The translations under genes were made by a program, and so were the position numbers. Shown one piece after another: positions 25,541 to 35,089 of a stretch of 64,000 nucleotides of DNA. Position 1 is the first letter of the stretch, and each line of letters opens with the position of its first letter. Source of the stretch: Ruegeria meonggei (GTDB lineage: Bacteria; Pseudomonadota; Alphaproteobacteria; Rhodobacterales; Rhodobacteraceae). The stretch covers positions 186,001 to 250,000 of the forward strand of contig NZ_FWFP01000007.1 in the NCBI RefSeq assembly GCF_900172215.1, given 5' to 3'. Below the pieces are notes generated by a model, which saw only the letters and a program-made list of their open reading frames with translations, was not told where the DNA came from and did no database searches.

Positions 25541-28500
25541 TCAATAGATTTCGCTCTCCAAAGAGCGGTTCACACCGTCCAGCATTGTAGCTGCCCAGTC
25601 TCCGAGGACCGCATCACTACTCCAAGAAGCAAGCGGCTCTGTGAAGATCAGTAGATGTGGTTTCCGCGAGCCGCTCCAAGAGCTGGGATAAATGCGCTGG
25701 CGCAAAGCATCACGGAACCGCTTTCTGTCGCCATACAGGTTGGCGAGTTTCTGGAGCGCGGGGTGCCAGTTCCATTTGCCGCTCTTCTGTTCGAGTATCG
25801 GGAAGAAGGTAAGGAGGAATGCAATGCGACCATCCGGATCGACCGCAACCCATTCAAGCATCAGTTCGATCGGGATATCGAATAGGGCTCCAGCGCCGAC
25901 GCGCGAGAGGTCACTTGCGAAGGGCTTGGTAGCGGAAGTGATGGTGTTCATCCGATCACGTTCGACCCGTGTTGCGATCTCGTAAAAGCTTGCGAGTACA
26001 GGCCAGACTGCAGCCGGAGCGCGTAGAACTATAGTGTCGAGGGCACCGCGTAGCACATCCGGAGGACCGCGGCGTCTCGATCCTGAGGTTCGGCATGCAA
26101 ACACTAGCTGATCGGCAAACCTACGAGCGAAGGTGTCGTCGATTCCGTTAGAGGCATCGACCAAACGGAGTAACCGACCGTAGGAATGATCAGCCATGGT
26201 AGTATTGCCATCTACTTCTTCGGCGATGGATGGTGAAAGGATCGTGAACTTTACCAGATCGACGATCTCGGGGGGAAGAATCTTCTGGCCGTGTGTATAC
26301 ATGGACAAGATCTCGAGTGCAGCCCATGCTCCTCCGTCAGAGCCACGCTCAACGAGCGCCTCGATAAACGTTGACAGAGCAGCGTGACCGACTTCCTCGA
26401 GACGACGTCCATAGGAAACCGAGACACTCTGAGCCGGCGCCACTCTGCCCTCGCGAACGTCGTTCGCGAAGTTGTTGAGGCGTTCATCAGTGACGCGGAG
26501 CGAAGTCATAATATACATCGGATTGGCAGTGAGGACACTCGATGTCTTTGCAATGGCTTCAAGCTTACCGACGCCGTCTGGTTTATCTTGAAGGTGGTAA
26601 TCGAGAGCCGATAAGAGGGAAGCGACAAAGTTGACGCCTTCCCGTGTGCCGCTCTCATCTAAGGCAGTGACGGCTTGCTCGAACGTATCCAAAGGGTCCC
26701 GCAATTCCGGGGCCAAGGCGTTCGCAAAGGCCTGTGGCGCATTCATCTCTTCGATCGCCATGACGTGGATGGCGCGGGAAAGCTGCTTCGGATTTCTAGC
26801 GATCATATGCGCAAGTTCTTGCACGCGACGCGCCGAATATTCGTAGTCGGGCTGGTCTTGGTCCTGAGCGTAGCGTTTCGCTGGATCGTGCAGGTCCGCC
26901 ATCCAGAAGCGGCTATAAAGACGGACCAGATCTACCGGGTCGGTCGGTAGGGTCGCGTCGAACAGCCTTCGCACAGCGAGCGAGAAGTCATTCGGCTCTT
27001 CGGGTCGATCGAAATAGAGCCAATCACCGATCCCGTGAGTGGCGTCGAACCAATGACCAGAGTAGGCAACCACTTCTTTGACAAATATCTCGAGGGTGGG
27101 CAAAAGTTCGGGCGAGAGGAGATTGCGGATGTCGCCTGCGACATGCTCCTCGACTACCCGGCGCAGTTTGATGTCCTTGCGCCAAAGTTCGAGCAGGCGC
27201 TGGAGAGCCCAATCGAAATAGGCGTTGATAGTGCCGTGATCGGCAGGCACCCATTCCGGGTGATAGGCTTCGGCGCCGATCTGCTCGAACTGTTCTGATC
27301 GAGAGATACGGGTCTGGATCATCGCCCCGAGCGCTTCGACACCAACGCGACGGATACGCGGATCGTCTTCGTCGAGGGCCTGTTCCAGGGCAACACGTCG
27401 GAGGCGATCATCGGCCTGCGAGCCTGTGAGCGCGACCTGGAAGAGCTGGCGTAACAGCTCCAAGATCGGCTGTGAGCCCTCGAGAGGGGCGACGGCCGCG
27501 AGCCGCAGGACCATCTGCACGGCGGGGCCGAAGCTTTTCTGGCGCGAGGCGAGGAGACGCAGCGCGTCAACGAGCTCTTCAGTGACGGAAATGGCTTCGA
27601 CATCGGAAAGCGATACATGCGCGATCGCCCGGTATAGGGATGTTCCTGTGCGATCGGGTTCGACATGAACGAAGGCAGTGAGATAGGGCGCGACGTCGGG
27701 TCGGACGATGTTCGCGTCAGCGAACGAGGTGCGTAATAGCGTATGGATGGCCTCGCTCAGCGTGCGGGACCGCGCGAGGAAGCGCCAGCGTGCGAGCATG
27801 GCGTCTCGGTGCTGACACGGCGCACTGTCCAGAAACGCTACCAGTGTTGAGGGGCGCAGATAATCAAGGCGACGCAGCGCGAGGAAGTTAGCAATCGGAC
27901 GGGGCTGTACGGTCATTGCGCTATGATTGCGTTCGACCAGATGCTGCCGGGTGGCAATGACGAGATTCTCGTACATCAGTTCACCCTTCATATGAACGAG
28001 CATCTCGGCGAGGTTATCGAAGGCGGCTGGATTCTCATCGGGCGAAAGGTTGTCGAACAATGAGAGGCATTCGAGCGCCCGCACAGTTTCTCGGTCAGCG
28101 CCGACCGCATCCATAATCTGCTGCGCAACATCGTCGACCGACTTTAGGATCGCTCTCTTCTCGTAGCTCTCGGTAGCGAACACAGCGATGCGGGGAAATC
28201 CGTCGCAAAGGTCGGCGATATAGTCGAGTTCATCGGCCTTGGCCTTGGTGAGCTTGGTCTTAAGGATGCCCCTTATCGTCGAGCGATCGGCCTTGGTGGG
28301 CCGAACCATGACGCAATGATCATCATGTTCGAGCCCCTCGGTGCCGATGGTGATGATGCGAAGCTGGCTACCTTCAGTAAGAGCGAGCGCGTTTAGCTCG
28401 CGAGCTTTGTCGAGCGGGCATCCGTCCACGACAAGCACTGCCGCCGAGCCCTCCTTCACGATCTGGTTCGCGACGTCCCATAGGCGATCTCCAACCTGGC

Positions 28501-29353
28501 TGGACTCGCAGAAAATGAAGTTGGCGGCAGCGAGTCCCCTGAGTAGACCAGTGCCCGTGCTAAGCGCTTGATACAGTGCGCGGGTCTTGCCGATTCCTGA
28601 GGCACCCCAGATGCGAACGGAAGCTCCAGACTCTTCCAATTCGACGAAGAGGCGCTCGGCAAGTTGAGAAAACTCGATCGCATCGGCTTCATACGGGCCG
28701 AGCAAGAATTTGCGGTCAGGGCTCTCAACGAACGTTGGCGCGGTGATGTCCGCGCGTTTGCCCCAATGATCGAGGGTAGAGAAGCCGGCAAGGTCGATCG
28801 CAGCGTGCCGCTGCTTGATCCAGACAGCAACACCGGGGTGCGCGCTGGCCCACGCGGCGAGCTTATTTCCCTCGTATACATCGACCGTGGCGAGATTGGT
28901 GGGATCACCACCGGCGGTCGCAATGCCATTCTTGATCGCTCTGACGCGATCTTCCGGTTTATTACCGACGAGCGCCGTCGCAGTGATGCCGATATAGCTG
29001 CCGCCGCGAGCGAGAACTTCGCGCACAGCGTCATTCAGAATCTTGGCCGCGACTCTCTTCTTTTGGGTGGGCTTGGTCCAAACCTCTTTTTCCCACTGAG
29101 CGTCGCCCGCGTCCTTCGCCTTGCATTGAAAGATGATGTCGCAGCTTGGGAAAAAATCTGTTGATGCTTCGCCACCGGCCCAGACAATTCTCGCGTCCTG
29201 ACCTCCATCGGCGACTGTGATTTGGAGCGGAACATCGACCCCTCGCAGTGGAACGCCAGCATTGCGGGCTTCGGCGTAAAGAAGACGGCGCAACAACTCG
29301 ACGAGCTCGTCTCCAGTGAAATCTTTGATTTCGTTAGGATGGACTGTAAACAT
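25541..29353 (-). CDS. Mrr-like nuclease / STAND-type P-loop NTPase, probable antiviral defence protein
   Basis: 1270 residues in three parts. Residues about 1-180 look like a Mrr/PD-(D/E)XK nuclease: ADGGQDARIVW (D53) and DIIFQCKAKD (Q76-x-K78) make the D...QxK active-site pattern, with E28 as a possible fourth ligand. Residues about 215-470 hold a P-loop ATPase with Walker A GASGIGKT (250-257) and Walker B AVLVVDG (305-311). The remaining 800 residues are helical repeat-like, without strong domain matches by eye. This effector-NTPase-sensor order is that of antiviral STAND (Avs) proteins, in which the C-terminus recognises a phage protein and triggers the nuclease. The location inside a transposon island supports a defence role. 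Exact Avs type not assigned. Confidence 0.72.
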   Translation of the reverse strand: MFTVHPNEIKDFTGDELVELLRRLLYAEARNAGVPLRGVDVPLQITVADGGQDARIVWAGGEASTDFFPSCDIIFQCKAKDAGDAQWEKEVWTKPTQKKRVAAKILNDAVREVLARGGSYIGITATALVGNKPEDRVRAIKNGIATAGGDPTNLATVDVYEGNKLAAWASAHPGVAVWIKQRHAAIDLAGFSTLDHWGKRADITAPTFVESPDRKFLLGPYEADAIEFSQLAERLFVELEESGASVRIWGASGIGKTRALYQALSTGTGLLRGLAAANFIFCESSQVGDRLWDVANQIVKEGSAAVLVVDGCPLDKARELNALALTEGSQLRIITIGTEGLEHDDHCVMVRPTKADRSTIRGILKTKLTKAKADELDYIADLCDGFPRIAVFATESYEKRAILKSVDDVAQQIMDAVGADRETVRALECLSLFDNLSPDENPAAFDNLAEMLVHMKGELMYENLVIATRQHLVERNHSAMTVQPRPIANFLALRRLDYLRPSTLVAFLDSAPCQHRDAMLARWRFLARSRTLSEAIHTLLRTSFADANIVRPDVAPYLTAFVHVEPDRTGTSLYRAIAHVSLSDVEAISVTEELVDALRLLASRQKSFGPAVQMVLRLAAVAPLEGSQPILELLRQLFQVALTGSQADDRLRRVALEQALDEDDPRIRRVGVEALGAMIQTRISRSEQFEQIGAEAYHPEWVPADHGTINAYFDWALQRLLELWRKDIKLRRVVEEHVAGDIRNLLSPELLPTLEIFVKEVVAYSGHWFDATHGIGDWLYFDRPEEPNDFSLAVRRLFDATLPTDPVDLVRLYSRFWMADLHDPAKRYAQDQDQPDYEYSARRVQELAHMIARNPKQLSRAIHVMAIEEMNAPQAFANALAPELRDPLDTFEQAVTALDESGTREGVNFVASLLSALDYHLQDKPDGVGKLEAIAKTSSVLTANPMYIMTSLRVTDERLNNFANDVREGRVAPAQSVSVSYGRRLEEVGHAALSTFIEALVERGSDGGAWAALEILSMYTHGQKILPPEIVDLVKFTILSPSIAEEVDGNTTMADHSYGRLLRLVDASNGIDDTFARRFADQLVFACRTSGSRRRGPPDVLRGALDTIVLRAPAAVWPVLASFYEIATRVERDRMNTITSATKPFASDLSRVGAGALFDIPIELMLEWVAVDPDGRIAFLLTFFPILEQKSGKWNWHPALQKLANLYGDRKRFRDALRQRIYPSSWSGSRKPHLLIFTEPLASWSSDAVLGDWAATMLDGVNRSLESEIY

Positions 29354-30201
29354 ATTGCCTTTCTAATGTGTCTGCATCGTCGGCAAAACGATAAGATGAT
29401 CTAACGGCAAAGGGTTGGAAGGAATAACATCGCCGGGGTAGTCGATCTCATACCAAGGCGTTAGCTTTTAAGCATAGGTTTGTGTCAGCAGTCCAATTGA
29501 AACAGGCAAAAAAATGAGCTCGTAGGATGAAGAATAACCTGTTTTCAGAAAGTGGTATCGATCCGCGACAGGCTCTGCTTCGTTCGCATTGCCGACCTTG
29601 GGGGAGAGCGCAGCGAAGGTCCGCTCCCCGCCCTCTCGACGGATCACATTGCGCATGCAGCAGTTTTTTCGCGTTTGCAGCGAACGGCAGCTCAGTGGCC
29701 ACAATTACTTTTTGAAGTTTGACAGAAGGGTTCGATCGCAAATAGCGGTAAGCCCTCTTTCCCATCACCTTCCTTTCGTGGGCCAGCGGGATTTGGACAA
29801 GCCAAACGCCCTTGGCCTTCAGGGTGAGGGCGCGGCCCTCCCCCTCGGGCAACGCTATTAGACAGGACCGTGTCCTCGGCTATGCCTGCGGGCCGCACCA
29901 CCCCTATCGAATAGCATTGCCTTGCCCCCTCCCGCGTTCGCCACGTGGCAGATCGGCAGAAACAGGCAGCTTCGCTGTCTGATCTGCAAATCAGCCCAGA
30001 TTTTCCAAAAGGGAAGTCAGATCAAACGAAATTCTCTGCGGGAGTACTAAAATGGGAAACTTGAGTCAGTTTAAGACGCGAAGGCCAAAATCAATTGATT
30101 TCCAACATCGGGGGGTACCTTCCGATGTCGAACGTTCACCCCGTTTCTGGTCCAACTGTGACGGTTGGGTCAGGTTCGTGTGACGTTCAACAAGAGGTAA
30201 A
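29354..30201. other. 848-bp non-coding interval between the NTPase gene and tRNA-Arg
   Basis: No convincing gene on either strand. Several frames of 60-134 codons open here, but none has a ribosome site or recognisable protein. Inverted repeats include GCAGATC / GATCTGC (29948-29954 and 29981-29987, with an inner AGGCAGC-like stem) and ACATCGG / CCGATGT just before the tRNA (about 30102-30127). Frames around 29700-29860 read partly protein-like on the minus strand, so a decayed gene is possible. One end of the island should lie here. Confidence 0.5.
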
Positions 30202-30278
30202 TGGCGGACCGAGGAGGATTCGAACCCCCGACCCCTTGATTCGTAGTCAAGTACTCTATCCAGCTGAGCTATCGGTCC
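30202..30278 (-). tRNA. tRNA-Arg (anticodon ACG)
   Basis: 77-nt cloverleaf on the minus strand. Acceptor GGACCGA pairs with TCGGTCC, followed by discriminator G and encoded CCA (30204-30202). The D-arm has AGCTGGATA, the anticodon stem CTTGA/TCAAG encloses loop CTACGAA (anticodon ACG, read as ICG), and the T-arm loop is TTCGAAT. The 3' end faces the island, the usual side for integration of mobile elements. Confidence 0.95.
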
Positions 30279-30343
30279 GCGTTGGTGAGGCGCTATGTAG
30301 ACCCGGCATTCAGGACGTGCAAGCCGATTCTGCAAAAAATATT

Positions 30344-31726
30344 CTAAAAAGTCCCCTCGCCCCGCGGAAGCCTGATTTCAAAGGTTGTGCCTTGCGGACC
30401 CGTCTCGGTAAGGACCAGATCTCCGCCATGGCCGCGCACAAGTTCCTGGGAAATGGCAAGCCCAAGACCCGAGCCGCCTTTGCGCACACCCCCCTGAAAA
30501 GGCGTGAACAGGTTTTCGCGGGCCTTCGGTGGCAAACCGGGGCCTGTGTCTCGAACCTCAACACACCAGTTGGTATCTTGCGTGCAGCCAGAAATCGTGA
30601 TCCTGCCGGAGTTCCCGGAAGCCACAAGCGCTTGTCTGGCATTTCGCACAAGGTTCATTAGGACCCGGAACATTTGTTCGGGATCGGCTCGTGCGATCAG
30701 ATCCTGGGGTACGTTGTTGATGATCTCTACGCAGGAATCCGCGACAGCAAGCTGCTCGCTGGCGACAACATCCTCGGCCACGTTTCGCAGGGGGACCATT
30801 GTCAGGGTCGGTGCAGGTTCCTCTGCTTTCCCGAACGCAAGTGTGCTTTCGCACAAGGACACCGCGCGGGTGATCGAGTTAACCAGCTTAGGTGCCATTC
30901 GCCGCACCAGAGGGTCGTCACTGGCCTCGATACGATCAGTGAACAGCTGGGCCGAGGTCAGGATGTTGCGCAGATCATGGCTGACTTTTGCGACTGCCCC
31001 ACCCAGCTGCGCCAAACGTTCTCGCTGTTTCAGGGCCTGCGTCAGTTCGGTCTGCAACTGCTGCAGGGCCTCTTCCGCCTCGCGCAGTTCTGTCACCTTG
31101 GACCCTGGAGAAATGATACCGCGCGCATCTTCGGGCGCGCTGGCGTAGCGCTGCATATACCCAACCACGCTTTTGATGGGTTTAACCAACACAACCCGCA
31201 CAGCCAGAAACAAAAAGAAGGCCGTGATAATCGAAATCACGAAGGAAAGGCCCAGAATACGCAAACCGTAATCTGTCATCGCCATACGCAGCGGCATGCT
31301 GTCGGTTGTCACCTCGATCAAAAGTCCAGCCCCTTTGACCGGCTCGCCGATCACGCGAATGATTTCGTTTTCCGGCGTGAACAGGCGCGCGACGGCATCG
31401 CCGATCAGAACCATCGGCCCCGCGTCTCGCAAATCGTAAGTCTTGGTGATCGGTTCCGGGATGGGCGAGGACAACATCAGCTGACGCACCTCATCCCGCC
31501 GCAGGACAACGTTATAGACACCCGCATTGGCCAGCAGCTCGGCCTCAAGTTCCTCGGCCAGCATGTCATCGGCCAGCAACGCCAATGAGGCGATCTGCGC
31601 ACGCTCAAGCCGGTTCAGCAGGAAATCCTCGCGAAACCGCGCAATGGAAGGAACAAAGATCAAAATCTCGGCCAACATCACGAAGACCGTCGTCAGGATC
31701 AGAAATCGGCCCGACAGCGAGTTCAA
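30344..31726 (-). CDS. Membrane sensor histidine kinase (orphan)
   Basis: 460-residue kinase. Transmembrane helices at about residues 7-27 and 155-180 bracket a periplasmic region; a HAMP-like linker and a coiled coil (about 212-240) precede the phospho-acceptor H250 in AKVSHDLRN. The ATPase part shows the N-box MNLVRNARQAL, G1 VRDTGPG and G2 GGSGLGLAI, with an F-box NLFTPFQGG. The HDLRN box and HATPase form resemble NtrB-class kinases. No response regulator is adjacent; the gene follows the flavin reductase by 18 bp on the same strand, so partner and signal are unknown. Confidence 0.85.
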   Translation of the reverse strand: MNSLSGRFLILTTVFVMLAEILIFVPSIARFREDFLLNRLERAQIASLALLADDMLAEELEAELLANAGVYNVVLRRDEVRQLMLSSPIPEPITKTYDLRDAGPMVLIGDAVARLFTPENEIIRVIGEPVKGAGLLIEVTTDSMPLRMAMTDYGLRILGLSFVISIITAFFLFLAVRVVLVKPIKSVVGYMQRYASAPEDARGIISPGSKVTELREAEEALQQLQTELTQALKQRERLAQLGGAVAKVSHDLRNILTSAQLFTDRIEASDDPLVRRMAPKLVNSITRAVSLCESTLAFGKAEEPAPTLTMVPLRNVAEDVVASEQLAVADSCVEIINNVPQDLIARADPEQMFRVLMNLVRNARQALVASGNSGRITISGCTQDTNWCVEVRDTGPGLPPKARENLFTPFQGGVRKGGSGLGLAISQELVRGHGGDLVLTETGPQGTTFEIRLPRGEGTF

Positions 31727-31744
31727 TCTGCTCTCCCTTCCAGG

Positions 31745-33163
31745 TCAGGATATCCAGCGCTGGACGAACCCGACAACACGTTTAACCATCTGATTCTCAA
31801 ACAGCCTTGGCGAGAAATAGGCACCCGCCACCCGTTTGTTAAGCTCTCCGATCGTCGGATAGGGCGAAACCATCGCAGCGATCTGCCCCATCTTCAGGTT
31901 ATTTGCCAGGGCCAGCGACCACAAGTTGATCAGTTCACCCGCCTGATGACCCACGATTGTGGAGCCGACGGGTCGGCCTTTCACCACCATGACCTTTATG
32001 AAGCCGGTCGTTTTGCGCTCGGATATGGCGCGGTCATTATGGTGATAGTCAAAGCGCGCAACTTCGACCTTGTCACCATGCAGGGCGCGGGCCTGCGCCT
32101 CGGTCAGACCCACCTGCGCCAATTCGGGGTCAGTATAGGTGGCCCAGGGGATATGGGCGGTCTTCGCCTTGGATGGCAGACCAAACAGCGCCGAGCGGAT
32201 GATGATACCCGCATGATACCCAGCGACATGGGTGAATTGCATCCCGCCGGCAACGTCGCCGATGGCATAGACCTTGCGGTTTGTCGTACGCAGTGCTTCG
32301 TCGACCTTGATCCCGGTCCGTGTCGGCTCAATCCCCGCGGCCTCAAGGTTCAGTCGGTCAGTGTTGGCCTTGCGCCCAGCCGCTATCAGCAGGTGCGAGC
32401 CCGAGAAGATCTCTCCCGTCTCGGTTACCACCTCGACAACGCCGTCCCTGCCGCGGATTTGCGCCACCATGGCCTGTTCGTGAATGGCAACGCCTTCGGC
32501 GCGCAACGTGTCCAGTACGATCTCGGCAGCCTCAGGGTCGTCTTTGCCCAGCGCCTGCATGCCTTCGATCACCGTGACCCTGCAGCCCAGTCGGATATGG
32601 GCCTGTGCCATCTCAATCCCGATCGGGCCACCGCCGATGATCAGCAGATGTTCAGGCTTGTCGCGCAGGTCAAATATCGTCTCGTTGGTGAAAAAATGTA
32701 CCTGATCCAGACCCGGAATTGGCGGAACCAGCGGAGAAGACCCTGTCGCAATCACCACACGCCGCGCTGTAATCATGTGATCACCCGCCTGCACCTGGGT
32801 CGGAGATACAAAGCTGCCAAACTCGCGGATCACCTTTACTCCGAAGCCCTCGAACCGCTCTTGGCTGTCCATCGGCTCAATCTGAGCAATTACGTCATGT
32901 ACGTGATCCTTGGCAGCAGCATAATCCACCTGAGGGACAACATCCGCCACGCCCAGCGCCGACGCATGTGCCTGCCCATAGGCCGCCTTGCCGCTGGCGA
33001 TCAGGGCCTTAGAGGGCACACAGCCGAAATTCAGGCAGTCGCCGCCCATCTTTTGGCCTTCCAGCAGGATAACGTCGGCCCCCATCTGGCTGGCACCGGC
33101 AGCAACGGACAGCCCGCCCGACCCGGCTCCGATCACCAGGATATCGGTTTTCAGTTCTTGCAT
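31745..33163 (-). CDS. Pyridine nucleotide-disulfide oxidoreductase (mercuric reductase-like)
   Basis: 472-residue FAD/NAD(P) enzyme of the dihydrolipoamide dehydrogenase group. FAD motif VIGAGSGGLSVAAG (about 10-23), redox-active disulfide C43/C48 in GGDCLNFGCVPSKAL, NAD motif IIGGGPIGIEMAQAH (about 175-189), and C-terminal dimerisation domain. The C-terminal His-Glu pair of lipoamide dehydrogenase is not clear (the end reads HQAGELINLWSLA), and no MerA heavy-metal cysteines are visible, so substrate is unknown. It follows the TVP38 membrane gene by 3 bp; this gene pair is frequent in Rhodobacteraceae and cyanobacteria. Confidence 0.82.
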   Translation of the reverse strand: MQELKTDILVIGAGSGGLSVAAGASQMGADVILLEGQKMGGDCLNFGCVPSKALIASGKAAYGQAHASALGVADVVPQVDYAAAKDHVHDVIAQIEPMDSQERFEGFGVKVIREFGSFVSPTQVQAGDHMITARRVVIATGSSPLVPPIPGLDQVHFFTNETIFDLRDKPEHLLIIGGGPIGIEMAQAHIRLGCRVTVIEGMQALGKDDPEAAEIVLDTLRAEGVAIHEQAMVAQIRGRDGVVEVVTETGEIFSGSHLLIAAGRKANTDRLNLEAAGIEPTRTGIKVDEALRTTNRKVYAIGDVAGGMQFTHVAGYHAGIIIRSALFGLPSKAKTAHIPWATYTDPELAQVGLTEAQARALHGDKVEVARFDYHHNDRAISERKTTGFIKVMVVKGRPVGSTIVGHQAGELINLWSLALANNLKMGQIAAMVSPYPTIGELNKRVAGAYFSPRLFENQMVKRVVGFVQRWIS

Positions 33164-33166
33164 GTC

Positions 33167-33925
33167 TCAGGCGTCCTTTCGGCCACGCAGGGCTTTGACG
33201 ACAATCGGCAATGTGGCCAGCACGCACAAGCCTATGATCGGGCCCATGACAAAGGGTTCCCACAGCAACGAGACATCCGGCGTCTCGCCGCGGTCGAACA
33301 CGCCGCCCAGCCCGACACCGATCCAGGTGTAGACGATACCGCCTGGAATAATGCCTAACGCCGTGGTGATCAGAAAGTTGCGAAACTTTACGCCAACCAG
33401 TGCAGGCACAAGATTGGCCACAAAGAACGGCACCACAGGTACAAGACGCAGCAGAAACAGGACCGAGATCTCATTCTCGCGCAGGCCGTCTTTCAGTTTT
33501 TTGACCGTCCCCTCTGAGGCCTCAAGCTTGGCAGTCAGCGATTGACCCAGCCCCCAGCGCGCGGCCAGAAAGATTGCCGAAGCCCCGATTGTGGCCGCGA
33601 ACACGTTGAACACGGTGCCTGCGAACAGGCCGAACAGGAACCCTCCGGTCATCGAGGCGACTGCAGCGCCAGGCAGCGAAAAGCCGACAATCACGATATA
33701 GATCGTCACAAAGGTGGCGACCATCGCCCAGTAATTCGCATCCCGCCAGGCCAACAGCACCTCGCGGTTGTCGCGCAGCGTTTCAAATGTCAGGTAATCA
33801 CCCAGTGTAAAGAACCCCACCGCGGCAACGGTAAGAATCACCAGCAAAGGTATGTGCCGCGCAAGCCCGCTGCGCGGTGCCTGAGTTGTATCGCTCATGT
33901 GAGTGTCCGGTTTTGTGCGTTTCAT
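33167..33925 (-). CDS. TVP38/TMEM64 family inner-membrane protein
   Basis: 252-residue membrane protein of the SNARE-associated/DedA-related family. Five to six hydrophobic helices are visible. The central PGAAVASMTGGFLFGLFAGT block (about residues 97-116) and VPFFVANLVPALVGV followed by FRNFLITTALGIIPGG (about 170-205) are the family signatures. Start at ATG 33925 (GGTGA upstream); ATG 33898 would also give a plausible 243-residue form. It is translated just before the flavin reductase gene with 3 bp between them. Transport or lipid-scrambling role is proposed for the family, not shown here. Confidence 0.82.
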   Translation of the reverse strand: MKRTKPDTHMSDTTQAPRSGLARHIPLLVILTVAAVGFFTLGDYLTFETLRDNREVLLAWRDANYWAMVATFVTIYIVIVGFSLPGAAVASMTGGFLFGLFAGTVFNVFAATIGASAIFLAARWGLGQSLTAKLEASEGTVKKLKDGLRENEISVLFLLRLVPVVPFFVANLVPALVGVKFRNFLITTALGIIPGGIVYTWIGVGLGGVFDRGETPDVSLLWEPFVMGPIIGLCVLATLPIVVKALRGRKDA

Positions 33926-34079
33926 TCTGTCACCAACATGCGCCGCCTGCCGTCTCTGCAACAGGGGGCTCACGCTGCGTTGATCTTTACGGCAGGGAAT
34001 GTGAGGGTTTCGGGACGTAAAACCGACTTTTTGAAACCTTTTACCCAACGCGGTTACAGAATTGTTGCAAAAGGCGTCA

Positions 34080-34126
34080 AAACCCCCACCTAGGGGTTTG
34101 ACTTAGCCCCCACTACCCAGTAGAGG
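34080..34126 (+). promoter_or_regulatory. rpmH: Candidate rpmH promoter with an overlapping inverted repeat
   Basis: TTGACT (34098-34103) and TAGAGG (34121-34126) are separated by 17 bp, a weak sigma-70-like match 67 bp before rpmH. The inverted repeat AAACCCC / GGGGTTT (34080-34099) overlaps the -35. Motif-based call only. Confidence 0.35.
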
Positions 34127-34193
34127 ACGGGCTTCGAACAACCGGGCAGGCGAATCCGCGCCGCACCCGACCGCATAAATTGGAGACGGAGCG

Positions 34194-34328
34194 ATGAAAC
34201 GCACCTATCAGCCTTCGAACCTGGTTCGCAAACGCCGCCACGGTTTCCGCGCGCGCATGGCCACCAAGGCCGGCCGCAAAATCCTGAACTCGCGCCGCGC
34301 ACGTGGCCGCAAGTCGCTGAGCGCGTAA
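34194..34328 (+). CDS. rpmH: 50S ribosomal protein L34
   Basis: 44-residue basic protein beginning [20 protein letters not shown] and ending KSLSA, a full and typical L34. GGAGACGGAG provides a good ribosome site. It heads the conserved rpmH-rnpA-yidD cluster, which in many bacteria lies near the replication origin. The gene is too short to appear in ordinary long-ORF scans. Confidence 0.97.
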   Translation: MKRTYQPSNLVRKRRHGFRARMATKAGRKILNSRRARGRKSLSA

Positions 34329-34348
34329 ACCGCTCGACCTGTCAGGTT

Positions 34349-34780
34349 ATGAACATGACGCCGCCGGAGGCCCCTGAGGATGGTAAGAACCACCCCGGGG
34401 ATATGCCCCCGGCGGCGTCCGTTTGCGCGCCTGATACTTTGACCATTCTGAAAAAAAGATTCGACTTCCTAAAAGCCGCGCGCGCGTGTCGGCAAGGAAC
34501 ATCGTCTATGATGGTGCAGGCCCGCAAACGCGCACCTGATGAGGGCGCGGGTATTCGCGTCGGTTTCACCTGTTCCAAGAAGGTCGGCAATGCTGTGGCC
34601 CGCAACCGCGCCAAGCGCCGACTGCGCGAGGCCGCGCGTGCCGTGCTGCCCAGTCAGGGAAAAGATGGCTGGGATTACGTGCTCATCGGCCGTGCCGAGG
34701 CGACGGCCGCACGCCCGTTTGAAGGCTTGCTGGACGATCTGCGCTATGCGCTGCGCAAGGTACACGGTCCCCGGAAATGA
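34349..34780 (+). CDS. rnpA: Ribonuclease P protein component
   Basis: 143-residue basic protein subunit of RNase P, which matures tRNA 5' ends. The RNA-binding signature [20 protein letters not shown] and [11 protein letters not shown] (about residues 68-98) is intact. The first 33 residues are an unconserved, proline-rich extension; translation might start later, but no better ATG is in frame. 20 bp after rpmH and overlapping yidD by 4 bp. Confidence 0.94.
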   Translation: MNMTPPEAPEDGKNHPGDMPPAASVCAPDTLTILKKRFDFLKAARACRQGTSSMMVQARKRAPDEGAGIRVGFTCSKKVGNAVARNRAKRRLREAARAVLPSQGKDGWDYVLIGRAEATAARPFEGLLDDLRYALRKVHGPRK

Positions 34781-35022
34781 CGCTGTTGTCTCATATCTTC
34801 GCCCTGCCCGTCCGGGCCTATCGATTGATCTTCAGCCCCTGGGTCGGTTTCAACTGCCGCTATCAGCCTACGTGTTCGGCTTATGCGCTGGAGGCGCTGG
34901 AAAAACACGGCTCGATCAAAGGCGCATGGCTGACCGCGCGCCGGATCGGGCGCTGCCACCCCTGGGGCGGTGATGGTTATGACCCGGTTCCAGAGTACAA
35001 GGCTGACGACCACGCCTCCTAA
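34777..35022 (+). CDS. yidD: Membrane protein insertion efficiency factor YidD
   Basis: 81-residue protein with the YidD signature: [20 protein letters not shown] followed by [10 protein letters not shown] and [17 protein letters not shown], holding the conserved cysteines. Acts with YidC at the inner membrane. ATGA overlap with rnpA. Normal length for the family. Confidence 0.95.
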   Translation: MTLLSHIFALPVRAYRLIFSPWVGFNCRYQPTCSAYALEALEKHGSIKGAWLTARRIGRCHPWGGDGYDPVPEYKADDHAS

Positions 35023-35089
35023 CCCGCCGTCAGACTTGACCGACGTCTTGCCGCGTTAAACACTCGGACCGGTACAGCCCGAGGTTCAG

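Noticed and set aside
17508-29803. Shared TTGTCCAA at both sides of the island, as possible element ends
   Set aside because: Only about 9 bp match and the flanks do not align; expected by chance.
29448-29852. 134-codon minus-strand frame in the gap before tRNA-Arg
   Set aside because: Partly protein-like but no ribosome site, family or conserved length; kept only as a possible decayed gene.
18147-30201. CRISPR array or Cas genes associated with the Tn7-like module
   Set aside because: No repeat array or Cas motif seen; the leader hairpins are not spaced like CRISPR repeats.
31946-33358. 470-codon plus-strand frame
   Set aside because: Antisense to the flavin reductase gene, whose motifs are intact; long antisense frames are common in high-GC DNA.
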